From positions 1,853,501 through 1,917,500 of the forward strand of contig NZ_CP140098.1 of assembly GCF_034440735.1 (NCBI RefSeq): DNA of 64,000 nt, given 5' to 3'. The notes beneath the pieces are model-generated. The model was not told the DNA's origin. It made no database searches and saw only the letters and a program-made list of their open reading frames with translations. The position numbers and the translations under genes were made by a program. This stretch comes from Deinococcus sp. AB2017081. GTDB lineage: Bacteria > Deinococcota > Deinococci > Deinococcales > Deinococcaceae. Below, in pieces: positions 8,429 through 19,771 of the stretch; the first letter of the stretch is position 1, and the number at the start of each line of letters is the position of its first letter.

Positions 8429-9150
8429 GTTCCCCGGATCTCCTGCGCTGCGTGGATGCGCCGCGCGCTGTGATTCTCGACCTCGACGACACCCTCTTCG
8501 ACGACACGGCCTGCACCCGCGCGGGCCTCCTCGCCCTGACGCAGCGGTATGGCCTGTCGTGCGACGCCGACGACCTCTTCCGGCGGCACGCCGCGCACAT
8601 CCACGCCATCGATCCGCTGCTGTTCCGGGGAGACCTGGATGCCCACGGAGCGCGGACGCTGCGCTTCACGCGCCTGTTGACCGATCTCGGCGTGTTCACC
8701 CCGGACGGCACGGCCGCCACCGGGATCTACCGCGAGGCGTACCGGGCCGCCTGGGCGCTGCTGGACGGCGCGACCGACGTGCTGCATACCCTGCGACGTG
8801 CGGGCGTGGTGACCGCTGTGCTGACCAACTATGTCCGCGAGGTGCAACTGGACAAGCTCGCACATTTCGGCCTGCAGACCCTGCTGGACGCCGTGCTGTG
8901 CGTGGATGACATCGGCTGCGCGAAACCCGACGCCCGCGCCTACCACGCCGCCTGCGCCGCACTCGCCGTGGCCCCCGGACAGGCGGTCATGGTCGGGGAC
9001 TCGTGGGAGAAGGACGTGCAGGGGGCCCGGAACGCCGGTCTGGGAGCCGTGTGGGTGAACCGCGGCGGCATCCCCGCCCCGGATCCGGCCGTGCCGAAGG
9101 TCGCCCGGCTGGCCGACCTTCCGGCCGCGTTAGGGCTCGTTCCAGCGTGA
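8425..9150 (+). CDS. HAD family hydrolase
   Basis: A 241-residue haloacid-dehalogenase-type phosphatase. Motif I is ILDLDDTLFDD near residue 17, with the nucleophile Asp and the acid/base Asp two residues later. Motif II is the Thr in AVLTNYV, motif III is the Lys in GCAKPDARAY, and motif IV is VMVGDSWEKDVQGA. A helical cap sits between motifs I and II, giving a C1-cap enzyme of the phosphoglycolate phosphatase-like group. The substrate cannot be inferred. The start overlaps the protease stop (ATGA), implying coupling. Its 3' end overlaps the convergent kinase-like gene by 21 bp. Confidence 0.85.
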   Translation: MSSPDLLRCVDAPRAVILDLDDTLFDDTACTRAGLLALTQRYGLSCDADDLFRRHAAHIHAIDPLLFRGDLDAHGARTLRFTRLLTDLGVFTPDGTAATGIYREAYRAAWALLDGATDVLHTLRRAGVVTAVLTNYVREVQLDKLAHFGLQTLLDAVLCVDDIGCAKPDARAYHAACAALAVAPGQAVMVGDSWEKDVQGARNAGLGAVWVNRGGIPAPDPAVPKVARLADLPAALGLVPA

Positions 9151-10158
9151 GTGCACGGCCGAGGCGTCCGCCTCGGCCGCCAGCAGGGCCGGCAGCACGA
9201 ACTCACCGATGATCCGCAGCGAGTGCGCCGCCACGTCCGGCGTGGGGCGCTCGCGGAGCAGCCAGCGCACGTCCTCGGCCAGATCCTCCAGCGGACGGCG
9301 CAGGGTGTAGAAGCGCAGCAGGTCGGCGTCCGGACTGAAGGGGCGGCCCAGGCCCCTCGCGTAGGCGTCCACGCACGCGGGCAGGTGCCGCCCGAGCATC
9401 CACAGGTCGTGTTCCGGCGGGGCGAGCCGCGCCGTCTCCCAGTCCACGATCCACAGCGCCCCGTCCGCGCCGCGCATGACGTTCCCGCCGTGCGCGTCCG
9501 TGTGGCACACGACCAGCTCCAGCGCGCGTGACCGCAGGTCGGCGGCCACGGCCGACACCACGTCCAGCACCCGCTCCAGCGTGCCCAGGTGCGGCCCGAG
9601 CAGGTCACGCAGGGCCTGCACCTCCGGCCGGGCCTCCGCCGTCCGGTGGGGGAGACTCCCGATCACGTCGCGCAGCTCGGCCTCGAACGGCAGGGCGAAG
9701 TCTTCCGGCGGCATCGGCAAGTCCGGCACCTCGCGCCGCAGCCCGTCCGACGCGCCGTGCAGGCGGCCGAGCAGCTCCGCGAGCTCCGGCAGGGCGGCCT
9801 CCCACGCCCCGCCCGTGTTCGCTCCGTCGATCCACTCATACACGAACACCCGGAACCCGCCCAGCGCCGCCACCCACCCGCCCTCCCGCGTGCGAAGCGC
9901 GGCCGGTACGCGCGGCAGCACCCCGGACGACCGCAGGGCCGAGAGGAGCGGCACCTCCGCCAGCGCCCGCGCCGTCACCCGCGCGCCGTACGGCGAGTCC
10001 GGCATGACCTTCACGAACGCGCACCCGCCCGGCCCCTGCGCCCGGAACGCGTGTGCCGTGCCGTCCGGCAGGAACGTCATGCCGTTCACGTCCAGCCCGA
10101 AGGCCGACCGCAACACGCCGACCAGCGCGGCAGGATCGAGGTCGGGGGGAGCGCTCAC
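9130..10158 (-). CDS. Aminoglycoside phosphotransferase-family kinase-like protein
   Basis: A 342-residue APH/choline-kinase-fold protein. The N-lobe includes [11 protein letters not shown] with the ATP-binding Lys, and VFVYEWIDG forms the hinge. The catalytic loop is [11 protein letters not shown] (HxDxxxxN) and IVDWETARL carries the metal-binding Asp. Such proteins phosphorylate small hydroxyl compounds; the real substrate is unknown and antibiotic resistance should not be assumed. GTG at 10158 is preceded by TACACT at 6 bases, while upstream in-frame sequence to 10251 lies in the ppsA end and is not needed. It lies 38 bases downstream of ppsA in the same direction and may be read with it. 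Confidence 0.82.
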   Translation of the reverse strand: MSAPPDLDPAALVGVLRSAFGLDVNGMTFLPDGTAHAFRAQGPGGCAFVKVMPDSPYGARVTARALAEVPLLSALRSSGVLPRVPAALRTREGGWVAALGGFRVFVYEWIDGANTGGAWEAALPELAELLGRLHGASDGLRREVPDLPMPPEDFALPFEAELRDVIGSLPHRTAEARPEVQALRDLLGPHLGTLERVLDVVSAVAADLRSRALELVVCHTDAHGGNVMRGADGALWIVDWETARLAPPEHDLWMLGRHLPACVDAYARGLGRPFSPDADLLRFYTLRRPLEDLAEDVRWLLRERPTPDVAAHSLRIIGEFVLPALLAAEADASAVHSRWNEP

Positions 10159-10196
10159 GGACGGAGTGTACCGGTGGCCCTGGGGCCGCGCCCCGC

Positions 10197-12578
<2,382 letters not shown>

Positions 12579-12740
12579 TGCTTTTCTCCCGCTGAGTGGC
12601 GCTGATCTGGAATGGAAGGACGGGCATTCGTGTACTGAACCCGTCCAGCTTAGCCGAGGTCGTGGCCGAGGTCACTGTCCGCCCCGTCACCCACCGGGGG
12701 ACGCCGTGGGGCAGCCGGCCCCGGCATGTCACCCTGGGTC

Positions 12741-13550
12741 ATGGCCGAGCCGCGCACCGTCCTGATCGTCAGCGACCACACCGGCCTGACCGCCGAGAGC
12801 ATCGCCCGGGCGCTCCTCACGCATTTTCCCCGGCAGGCCCTGAAATACCTGCGCCGGCCCTTCACGGCCGACGTGATGGCCGCGCGGAGTGTCGCCCGCG
12901 AGGTCATCGCCCTGGCGGCGCGGGGCGAGCGGCCCATCGTGTTCACCACCGTCACGGATGCGGAGGTCATGCGCGAGCTCCAGGCCGCGCCCGCCGCCGT
13001 GTTCGACCTGCTCGGCCCCGGCCTGGATGCCCTGGAACAGGAGTTCGCCATGCCCGCCGTGCGGCAGGTGGGTGGACACCACGACATGCACGATCCGCAG
13101 GATTACCTGAACCGCATGGACGCCCTGGATTTCGCCCTCGCCACCGACGATGGCCTCGGCGACCGGCAGTATGGACTGGCGGACGTGATCCTGGTCGGGG
13201 TGTCGCGGGCCGGCAAGACGCCCACCAGTCTGTTCCTGGCCCTCCAGCACGGTGTCCGTGCCAGCAACTACCCGCTCGCGGAGGACGACTTCGAGCGGAG
13301 CAGCCTGCCCATCCCACTGGAGGCCCACCGCGCCAAGCTGCACGGCCTGACCATCGACCCGCGCCGCCTGCACGCCATCCGCACCCAGCGCAGACCCGGC
13401 AGCCGCTACGCCAGCCTGGAACAGTGCGAGTTCGAGGTGCGGCGCGCCGAGACGCTGTTCCAGCGGGCCGGACTCCCGGTGCGCGATACCACGTCCGCCA
13501 GCGTCGAGGAGATCGCGGCCGGCATCCTGAACACGCTGCGCAAGGGATAG
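12741..13550 (+). CDS. ppsR: PEP synthase regulatory protein (kinase/pyrophosphorylase)
   Basis: A DUF299-family bifunctional enzyme. It inactivates PEP synthase by ADP-dependent phosphorylation of a Thr near the catalytic His and reactivates it by phosphate-dependent removal. The 269-residue product begins [18 protein letters not shown] and carries the P-loop [15 protein letters not shown] near residue 155. Two ATGs are close together (12726 and 12741); CACCCT ending 5 bases before 12741 favours the second. Its divergent position next to ppsA matches its job. Length is usual for the family. Confidence 0.93.
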   Translation: MAEPRTVLIVSDHTGLTAESIARALLTHFPRQALKYLRRPFTADVMAARSVAREVIALAARGERPIVFTTVTDAEVMRELQAAPAAVFDLLGPGLDALEQEFAMPAVRQVGGHHDMHDPQDYLNRMDALDFALATDDGLGDRQYGLADVILVGVSRAGKTPTSLFLALQHGVRASNYPLAEDDFERSSLPIPLEAHRAKLHGLTIDPRRLHAIRTQRRPGSRYASLEQCEFEVRRAETLFQRAGLPVRDTTSASVEEIAAGILNTLRKG

Positions 13551-13558
13551 CCTGGGGA

Positions 13559-14044
13559 ATGGAGACCGACCTGCTGGACGTGCTGCTCGGCGCGTGGGAA
13601 CGCAACAACCGTATTCTCGTGAACCTGCTGCGTGTCCTGCCGCCCGGCGGGCTGGAGGCCCGTGCCCAGCCGGGCCACCCGACCGTGGCGCAGATGCTCA
13701 CGCATGTCGTGTATGTGCGCGTGATCCTTGTCGAGGAGAATGCTCCGGAGGCCGCTGTCCCGGTGCCCGGGGAGGAATGGGAGGCGCAGTCCGACCCCGA
13801 GGTCATCGCCAGAGACCTGGAGGCAAGCGCCGCCGCCGTCCGGGAAGCGGTACGCGGCCGGATCGTGCAGGGCCGTATGCTGGATGACCGGTACGATCAC
13901 CCCCTGCTGCTGCTCCAGCACCTGATCTGGCACGAGGGCTATCACCACGGACAGATCAAGCTGGCCCTCCAGGCTGCCGGTACGCCTCTGCCAGACGACG
14001 TGGCCGGGCCGCTGACCTGGGGCGTGTGGATGCGCCGGAGCTGA
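13559..14044 (+). CDS. DinB/YfiT-like four-helix-bundle protein
   Basis: A 161-residue DinB-superfamily protein, named for the damage-inducible fold and unrelated to polymerase IV. The metal-binding His pattern is visible as MLTHVVYVR near residue 47 and HEGYHHGQ near 129-136, which would coordinate a divalent metal in the helical bundle. Function is unknown; relatives act as thiol transferases or are stress-induced. The start ATG 13559 is 5 bases after TAGCCT, and that hexamer overlaps the ppsR stop codon TAG. The gene may therefore have its own leaderless promoter even though it sits 8 bases behind ppsR. Confidence 0.75.
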   Translation: METDLLDVLLGAWERNNRILVNLLRVLPPGGLEARAQPGHPTVAQMLTHVVYVRVILVEENAPEAAVPVPGEEWEAQSDPEVIARDLEASAAAVREAVRGRIVQGRMLDDRYDHPLLLLQHLIWHEGYHHGQIKLALQAAGTPLPDDVAGPLTWGVWMRRS

Positions 14045-14063
14045 AGGACATGCGGGCAGGACG

Positions 14064-14483
14064 TTACCGATGCTCGAATCTGACGTCGCTCAGCGAGACA
14101 GTGAACCTGTCGTTCGACCCCAGAGAGTCGCACTGGGCATAGAACACGTCCGCCGCGTTGTTGGCATAAGCAGACATCCACGTCCGGTTGATCCTGAGCG
14201 GGGGATGGTCGACCGTGTTACCCCGACCGCTGTACCTGAACTGAATCTGGGTGATCTTCATTCCCCTGGGCTGTGCGTAGCCTTCGTCGATCTTTGCCGC
14301 GCAGGCGGCTTCAACGTCAGTGCGAAGCGGGAAATAGGGAGGTTGGTTTACGAGCACGACGACGAAGAGCAACAAGAACACCACGAACACGATTCCACCA
14401 CGATCCAGGCTGTACAGAGCCCGTGCCCGACCGTGGCCGGGAGCACGGGAAGGGGATGTCGCTCGGCCGATGGGTCGTTTCAC
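14064..14483 (-). CDS. Hypothetical protein with one transmembrane segment
   Basis: A 139-residue product, not recognised. An Arg-rich N-terminus is followed by one hydrophobic segment (GIVFVVFLLLFVVVLV, about residues 30-45) and a soluble domain of about 90 residues with two cysteines (ACAAK and YAQCDS), probably outside the cytoplasmic membrane. The basic N-terminus predicts N-in topology. The start at GTG 14483 is the first in the frame and lacks a strong ribosome binding site. It lies downstream of pgi in the same direction (33-base gap) and is convergent with the DinB-fold gene. Confidence 0.6.
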   Translation of the reverse strand: MKRPIGRATSPSRAPGHGRARALYSLDRGGIVFVVFLLLFVVVLVNQPPYFPLRTDVEAACAAKIDEGYAQPRGMKITQIQFRYSGRGNTVDHPPLRINRTWMSAYANNAADVFYAQCDSLGSNDRFTVSLSDVRFEHR

Positions 14484-14516
14484 GCGACGACGGATTCTTG
14501 GATTCCTTGTTGCTGC

Positions 14517-16154
14517 TCAGCGCCGCGCGCGGTAGCGCCGGATCAGCGCGTTCGTGCTGGAATCGTGCTTCAGCTCCGGCTCGGATTCGGCGTGCAGTTC
14601 CGGCACGATCTTTCCGGCGAGCACCTTGCCCAGTTCCACGCCCCACTGGTCGAAGGAGTTGATGTTCCACACCGCGCCCTGCACGAAGACCTTGTGCTCA
14701 TAGAGGGCGATCAGGGCGCCCAGGGTACGGGGTGTCAGTCGGTCGGCGAGGATCGTGTTGGTGGGCCGGTTGCCGTCGAAGACCCGGTGCGGGGCCAGGT
14801 CAGCCGGAACGCCCTCGGCGAGCACCTGCTCCAGCGTCTTGCCGAAGGCCAGCGCCTCGGTCTGGGCGAACACGTTCGCCATCAGCAGGTCGTGGTGCGG
14901 GGCGCCGTTCCCCAGCGGCAGGGGGTTGAGGGTCTGGCAGAAGCCGATGAAGTCGCAGGGGATCAGCTTGGTGCCCTGGTGGATCAGCTGGTAGAAGGCG
15001 TGCTGCCCGTTGGTACCCGGCTGCCCCCAGATGACCGGCCCGGTCTGGTACGTGACCGTCTGCCCGTCCAGCGTGATGTGCTTGCCGTTGCTCTCCATGT
15101 CCAGCTGTTGCAGGTACGCGGGGAAATAGGCGAGGTACTGGTCGTAGGGCAGCACGGCGTGGCTCTGCGCGTCGTGGAAATTGTTGTACCAGATGCCCAG
15201 CATCCCCAGCAGGACGGGCAGGTTCCGCTCCAGCGGCGCCGTGCGGAAGTGTTCGTCCATGTCGTGGAAGCCCGCGAGCAGCTCCCGGAACCCGTCCGGC
15301 CCCACGGCCAGCATGACGCTCAGGCCGATGGCGCTGTCCATGGAATAGCGCCCGCCCACCCAGTCCCAGAAGCCGAACATGTTGGCGGGGTCGATGCCGA
15401 ATATCTGCACGGCCTCGGCATTGGTCGACACGGCCACGAAGTGCCGCGCCACGGCCGCGTCGTCCTCCAGGGCCGCGAGCAGCCACGTGCGGGCGCTCTG
15501 GGCGTTCGCCATCGTCTCCTGCGTGGTGAAGGTCTTCGAACTCACGATGACCAGCGTCTCGGCCGGATCGAGGTCGCGGGTCTTCTCGGTCAGGTCGGTG
15601 CCGTCCACGTTCGACACGAAGCGCAGGGTCAATCCCTTCTGCGCGTAGTGCCTGAGCGCCTCGTAGGCCATGACCGGCCCCAGGTCGCTGCCCCCGATGC
15701 CGATGTTCACGATGTTCTTCAGGGGCTTCCCGGTGAAGCCCAGCCACCTTCCGCTGCGTACCTGTTCCGCGAAGGCGGCCATGCGGTCGAGCACGTCATG
15801 GACGTCGGGCACGACATTGCGACCATCGACCATCACGGTGGCGTCGCGTGGAGCGCGCAGCGCGGTGTGCAGCACGGCGCGGCCCTCGGTCACGTTGATC
15901 TTCTCGCCGGCGAACATGGCCGCCCGCTTGGCTTCAACGCCCGTTTCCCGCGCCAGATCGAGCAACAGCGTCAACGTGTCATCCGTCACACGGTTCTTGC
16001 TGTAGTCCAGGTAAAGGCCGGCCCCCTCGGCGGTCAGCCGATCGCCACGCTGGGGATCGACCTGGAACAGGTGCGGAATGCTGAGATTCTGTGCGTCCTG
16101 GGCGTGGTTTTCCAGCGCTGTCCAGGCGGCGGTGTTATTCGGGAGTGCAGGCAT
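14517..16154 (-). CDS. pgi: Glucose-6-phosphate isomerase
   Basis: Interconverts glucose-6-phosphate and fructose-6-phosphate. The 545-residue product has the PGI signatures: [11 protein letters not shown] near 150, [23 protein letters not shown] with the Arg, and the C-terminal [12 protein letters not shown] with the catalytic Lys region. The ATG at 16154 is preceded by GGAGG at good distance; in-frame sequence further upstream is GC-rich non-coding. With ppsA and yvcK it gives the window a gluconeogenic theme, and it links to the zwf operon 43 kb away through glucose-6-phosphate. Confidence 0.96.
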   Translation of the reverse strand: MPALPNNTAAWTALENHAQDAQNLSIPHLFQVDPQRGDRLTAEGAGLYLDYSKNRVTDDTLTLLLDLARETGVEAKRAAMFAGEKINVTEGRAVLHTALRAPRDATVMVDGRNVVPDVHDVLDRMAAFAEQVRSGRWLGFTGKPLKNIVNIGIGGSDLGPVMAYEALRHYAQKGLTLRFVSNVDGTDLTEKTRDLDPAETLVIVSSKTFTTQETMANAQSARTWLLAALEDDAAVARHFVAVSTNAEAVQIFGIDPANMFGFWDWVGGRYSMDSAIGLSVMLAVGPDGFRELLAGFHDMDEHFRTAPLERNLPVLLGMLGIWYNNFHDAQSHAVLPYDQYLAYFPAYLQQLDMESNGKHITLDGQTVTYQTGPVIWGQPGTNGQHAFYQLIHQGTKLIPCDFIGFCQTLNPLPLGNGAPHHDLLMANVFAQTEALAFGKTLEQVLAEGVPADLAPHRVFDGNRPTNTILADRLTPRTLGALIALYEHKVFVQGAVWNINSFDQWGVELGKVLAGKIVPELHAESEPELKHDSSTNALIRRYRARR

Positions 16155-16287
16155 GTCAAAACCTCCGGGCAAGTTGGAACCGGGGTGATACCCCCGACCA
16201 CGGTCACGATACCCCCCCGCCCGGCCACACGCTTTTAATTGTCCACGCGGTGAGAGGGTGGTGTGAACGCGCTGAGTAGGCTGCAGC

Positions 16288-16485
16288 ATGCAAAGGAACC
16301 GACCCCTCACCCCCTGGGAGTCGCGGGGCACCTCCGCCCCCGCACTGCCCCGCCGTCGCCCTGGTCAGTCCACCACCCAGCGCAGCGCCTACACGCCGCA
16401 GACCCTGACCTCCGCCCTGATCGCCGAGGAGCAGCGGCAGGTCTTCGCCATCCTCAACAGACTGCGTCAGGCCCGTCTGCGCTGA
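16288..16485 (+). CDS. Small basic hypothetical protein, 65 aa
   Basis: No family recognised. The protein is rich in Arg, Pro and Ser at the N-terminus. It ends with a short amphipathic helix ([20 protein letters not shown]). The ATG is 5 bases after TAGGCT, consistent with a leaderless start. A strong bidirectional terminator begins 28 bases after the stop. Those flanking signals are the main reason to call it a gene; it is divergent from pgi. Confidence 0.55.
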   Translation: MQRNRPLTPWESRGTSAPALPRRRPGQSTTQRSAYTPQTLTSALIAEEQRQVFAILNRLRQARLR

Positions 16486-16512
16486 GCGCGGCGGACACGC
16501 CCCAAGACGACG

Positions 16513-16548
16513 CGGCCCGCCGTCCCAGGATCACTGGACGGCGGGCCG
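16513..16548. terminator. Bidirectional terminator hairpin
   Basis: A perfect 13-bp GC-rich stem (CGGCCCGCCGTCC at 16513-16525 and its complement at 16536-16548) with a 10-base loop lies between the convergent small gene and TetR gene. No T-tract is present on either side, as is common in GC-rich Deinococcus terminators. Confidence 0.7.
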
Positions 16549-16588
16549 TCGTCCTGGTGGCGGCCGGGAGCACCACATGCGGGCGCGG

Positions 16589-17257
<669 letters not shown>

Positions 17258-17423
17258 ATGGTCAGCATACGGCCCACTGTTCGGTGCGACGTGCAGCCGT
17301 GCTGAACAGGTGTTCATGAGGGCGGGGCGGATGCCAGGGCACCGGCGCCGGAACCCGCGTCCGGAGCGGGCCTGCACTTTCCACCATACCCCCAAATCCC
17401 CCCGCCGGCTGTGACGCCCCCGC

Positions 17424-17453
17424 ATGACAGCTCATGGGAGCTGGCCCTACAGT
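17424..17453 (+). promoter_or_regulatory. Promoter of the HPF gene
   Basis: ATGACA at 17424-17429 and TACAGT at 17448-17453 are separated by 18 bases and match the -35/-10 consensus at 5 and 4 of 6 positions. Transcription would begin near 17460, leaving a leader of about 58 bases that contains the Shine-Dalgarno GAGGTGAGG. Confidence 0.55.
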
Positions 17454-17517
17454 GAGCCACCGGCCCCGAGAAGCAGCCGCCAAGGCAGGGGCGCCGGGAA
17501 AGGGCGAGGTGAGGTCT

Positions 17518-18084
17518 GTGCACATCTACAAGCTGTCCGGCCGGAACGTCGAAGTCACCGATGCGATGCGCGATTACGTGGAGGACAAGCTCACGCGGCT
17601 TGACCGCTACTCTGATCAGATCACGGACGCGCGGGTCACCCTGACGGTTCGAGATGTCCGCGACGCCGCCCGGCGCAACCGCGTCGAGGTGCAGCTCAAC
17701 GTGCCCCACGGGATTATCCGCGCCGAGGAACACCATGCCGACATGTACGCCGCGATCGACAAGGCCAGCGACGTGCTCGAACGCCAGCTGCGCAAGTTCA
17801 AGACCCGCTACATGAAGCACCGCCACGACGCCGTGCCCCAGCCGGAGCCCGGCCCCGCCGAGGCCGACGTGAACGCCGGGTACGACGATGTCAGCGAGTT
17901 CAAACCCGAGATCGTGCGCACCAAGCGCTTCGAGCTGCGTCCCATGAGCCCAGAGGACGCCGTCGCGCAGATGGAGGCGCTCGGACACGACTTCTACGTG
18001 TTCGTCCACATGAAGTCCGGACACTCGGCCGTCGTGTACCGCCGCAGGGACGGCCACTACGGCCTGATCGAACCCAGCGCCTGA
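17518..18084 (+). CDS. hpf: Long-form ribosome hibernation promoting factor
   Basis: A 188-residue HPF/RaiA-type protein. Residues 1-100 form the ribosome-binding domain (VHIYKLSGRNVEVTDAMRDY, then the basic YMKHRHDA tail), and residues about 125-185 the C-terminal dimerisation domain (KRFELRPMSPEDAVAQME, ending YGLIEP). The long form alone can pair 70S ribosomes into inactive 100S dimers under starvation or stress. GTG at 17518 is chosen because GAGGTGAGG precedes it. A terminator hairpin follows at 18101. It is transcribed singly. Confidence 0.93.
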   Translation: MHIYKLSGRNVEVTDAMRDYVEDKLTRLDRYSDQITDARVTLTVRDVRDAARRNRVEVQLNVPHGIIRAEEHHADMYAAIDKASDVLERQLRKFKTRYMKHRHDAVPQPEPGPAEADVNAGYDDVSEFKPEIVRTKRFELRPMSPEDAVAQMEALGHDFYVFVHMKSGHSAVVYRRRDGHYGLIEPSA

Positions 18085-18100
18085 GCACCGCGTCCGGTCG

Positions 18101-18125
18101 GGGGGTGGAGCTCGGCTCCACCCCC
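18101..18125 (+). terminator. Intrinsic terminator after hpf
   Basis: An 11-bp perfect stem (GGGGGTGGAGC/GCTCCACCCCC) with a 3-base loop starts 17 bases after the hpf stop. Only a single T follows, so it is a GC-rich hairpin without a proper U-tract. Confidence 0.7.
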
Positions 18126-18186
18126 TCATGTGTGGTTCATGTGTCCCGGCCCGGTCGCCGGGCAATCTGCTAGCCTGCGCGACATT

Positions 18187-19272
18187 GTGATCGCGCACGT
18201 GATCAATCCTGGGACCAGCGGCGTGAAGCTCGCGTGCGCGGTCATCGACCCCAGCGCGAATGCGGCGCTGCCGGGGCAGCTGCGGGTGACCCTGACCCGT
18301 GACGAACTGGGCCTGACGGCGCCACCGACGGCCCAGGATGTCCCGGAACTGGCGCGGCGCATCGTGGAGTGCACCCGCGAATGGGCAGCGCCGGACGCGA
18401 TCGTCGGTCGGGGGGGGCTGATCGGGAAGGTCAGCGCGGGGATCTACGCGGTCACCCCGGAGCTTGCGGCCTATGCCGTGGACGGCGAGCGGGCCCAGCT
18501 GCCGGGCAACCTGGGCGGCCCACTGGCGCTGGCGGTCGCGCAGGTGCACGGGGTGCCGGCGTACATCGTCGATCCGCAGAGTGTGGACGAACTGCTGCCC
18601 GAGGCCCGTGAGACCGGGCTGCGCGGCGTGCGGCGCGCGGCGCAGTTCCATGCCCTGAATGCCCGGGTCGTGGCCCGCCGCGCCGCCCACGAGATCGGCA
18701 AGCGCCTGCCGGAGTCGCGGGTGGTCGTCGCGCATCTGGGGGCCACGACCAGTGTCACGGCTTTCGAGCACGGCCGTGCCATCGACACCACGGGCACCGG
18801 CCCGGACGGCGGACCCATGGGCGCGCTCCAGAGTGGCCCCATGCCCACGCGCCGGCTCGTGGCCCTGGCCCGAGAGCACGGCGACGACCGCGTGCTCCAG
18901 ATCCTGGCCGCCGAGTCCGGCTTTCTGTCGCTGGCGGGCAGCGCGAACCTGAAAGACCTGGAGGCCCGTGCCCCCAGCGATCCCGAGGTGCAGGCCGCCG
19001 CCGCTGCGTTCGTGCACCAGGTGTGCAAGGCGATCGGCGAGCAGACCGGCGCGCTGGGTGGACGGCCGGACGCCATCGCGATCACCGGGGGCATCGCCCG
19101 GTGGGACGATCTGGTCGACCGCATCGAGCGGCGGCTGGCATGGATCGCGCCGGTGCTGGTCATTCCGGGCGAGCTGGAACTCGAGGCCCTGGCCGAGGGG
19201 GCCGGGCGGGTGCTCCTGGGACTGGAGGGCGCGATCGAGTGGACGGCCCCCCCGCGGAACGCCGGAACCTGA
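18187..19272 (+). CDS. Butyrate kinase-like acetokinase-family protein
   Basis: A 361-residue ASKHA-fold kinase. The phosphate-1 motif is INPGTSGVKLA near residue 6, the VVAHLGATTSVTAFEHGRA segment corresponds to the phosphate-2 region (H-LG), and AITGGIARWDDL is the adenosine motif. Length and motifs fit butyrate kinase (butyryl phosphate + ADP to butyrate + ATP) better than acetate kinase, but the substrate could be another short acid. No phosphotransacylase lies beside it. The start is uncertain: GTG 18187 is used, though the likely -10 TAGCCT (18171-18176) lies 10 bases before it. Confidence 0.78.
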   Translation: MIAHVINPGTSGVKLACAVIDPSANAALPGQLRVTLTRDELGLTAPPTAQDVPELARRIVECTREWAAPDAIVGRGGLIGKVSAGIYAVTPELAAYAVDGERAQLPGNLGGPLALAVAQVHGVPAYIVDPQSVDELLPEARETGLRGVRRAAQFHALNARVVARRAAHEIGKRLPESRVVVAHLGATTSVTAFEHGRAIDTTGTGPDGGPMGALQSGPMPTRRLVALAREHGDDRVLQILAAESGFLSLAGSANLKDLEARAPSDPEVQAAAAAFVHQVCKAIGEQTGALGGRPDAIAITGGIARWDDLVDRIERRLAWIAPVLVIPGELELEALAEGAGRVLLGLEGAIEWTAPPRNAGT

Positions 19273-19273
19273 T

Positions 19274-19645
19274 ATGGCCCGTCGCCCGCCGCGATCCGCT
19301 CCGGTGCCCATCCGGGCCACGTCCATGTGGCGCGTCGATCAAGTGTTCCTGGCGCGGCGCGGCGTGCGGGTCGAGGTGACGTGTTCGCTGGTGAACGACC
19401 ACGGCGGGTTGCGGAACCTCTCGATCACGGCCCCCACCGACGATCCCGCGCAGGCCGTGCGGCACGCGGCCCGCTTCATTGCCGGGAAGGGGAACGTGAG
19501 CAGTGCGCGGCAGGCGCGGGTGCGCTGGACCCGCGAGCAGGCGACCACCGAGCAGGACGCCCTGATCCGTGACCGTGCCCTGGAAGACGATTTCCTCGAC
19601 GAGTTCGAGGAAACCCTGGCGGCCGTGCGCGACCAGCAGCGCTGA
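19274..19645 (+). CDS. Conserved hypothetical protein, 123 aa
   Basis: No named family recognised. The product has a basic N-terminus, a central beta region (WRVDQVFLARRGVRVEVTCS), an Ala-rich helix and an acidic C-terminus (DDFLDEFEETLAAVRDQQ). It is predicted soluble. ATG 19274 lies one base after the kinase stop codon, so the two are probably coupled; an internal ATG at 19325 would give a shorter protein starting MWRVDQVF. It contains no cysteine pairs or recognisable active-site motif. Confidence 0.65.
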   Translation: MARRPPRSAPVPIRATSMWRVDQVFLARRGVRVEVTCSLVNDHGGLRNLSITAPTDDPAQAVRHAARFIAGKGNVSSARQARVRWTREQATTEQDALIRDRALEDDFLDEFEETLAAVRDQQR

Positions 19646-19771
19646 ACGCCAGATGAACGGTGTGGCCCGGCGGCACGCGGCCGTGGGTGTACACTCGCCT
19701 CCATACACCTGAGCGCATGCCGGCGTCCGTCCGCCAGCCCTGTCCATTGCCCCAAAGGATCGGTGGTTCAC

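Noticed and set aside
9130..10158. Aminoglycoside resistance gene
   Set aside because: Only the generic kinase fold is visible; substrate residues of known resistance enzymes cannot be identified.
12596..14044. Long frame covering ppsR and the DinB-fold gene
   Set aside because: Only its last 161 codons (from 13559) have real codon character; the earlier part is a shadow of ppsR in another frame.
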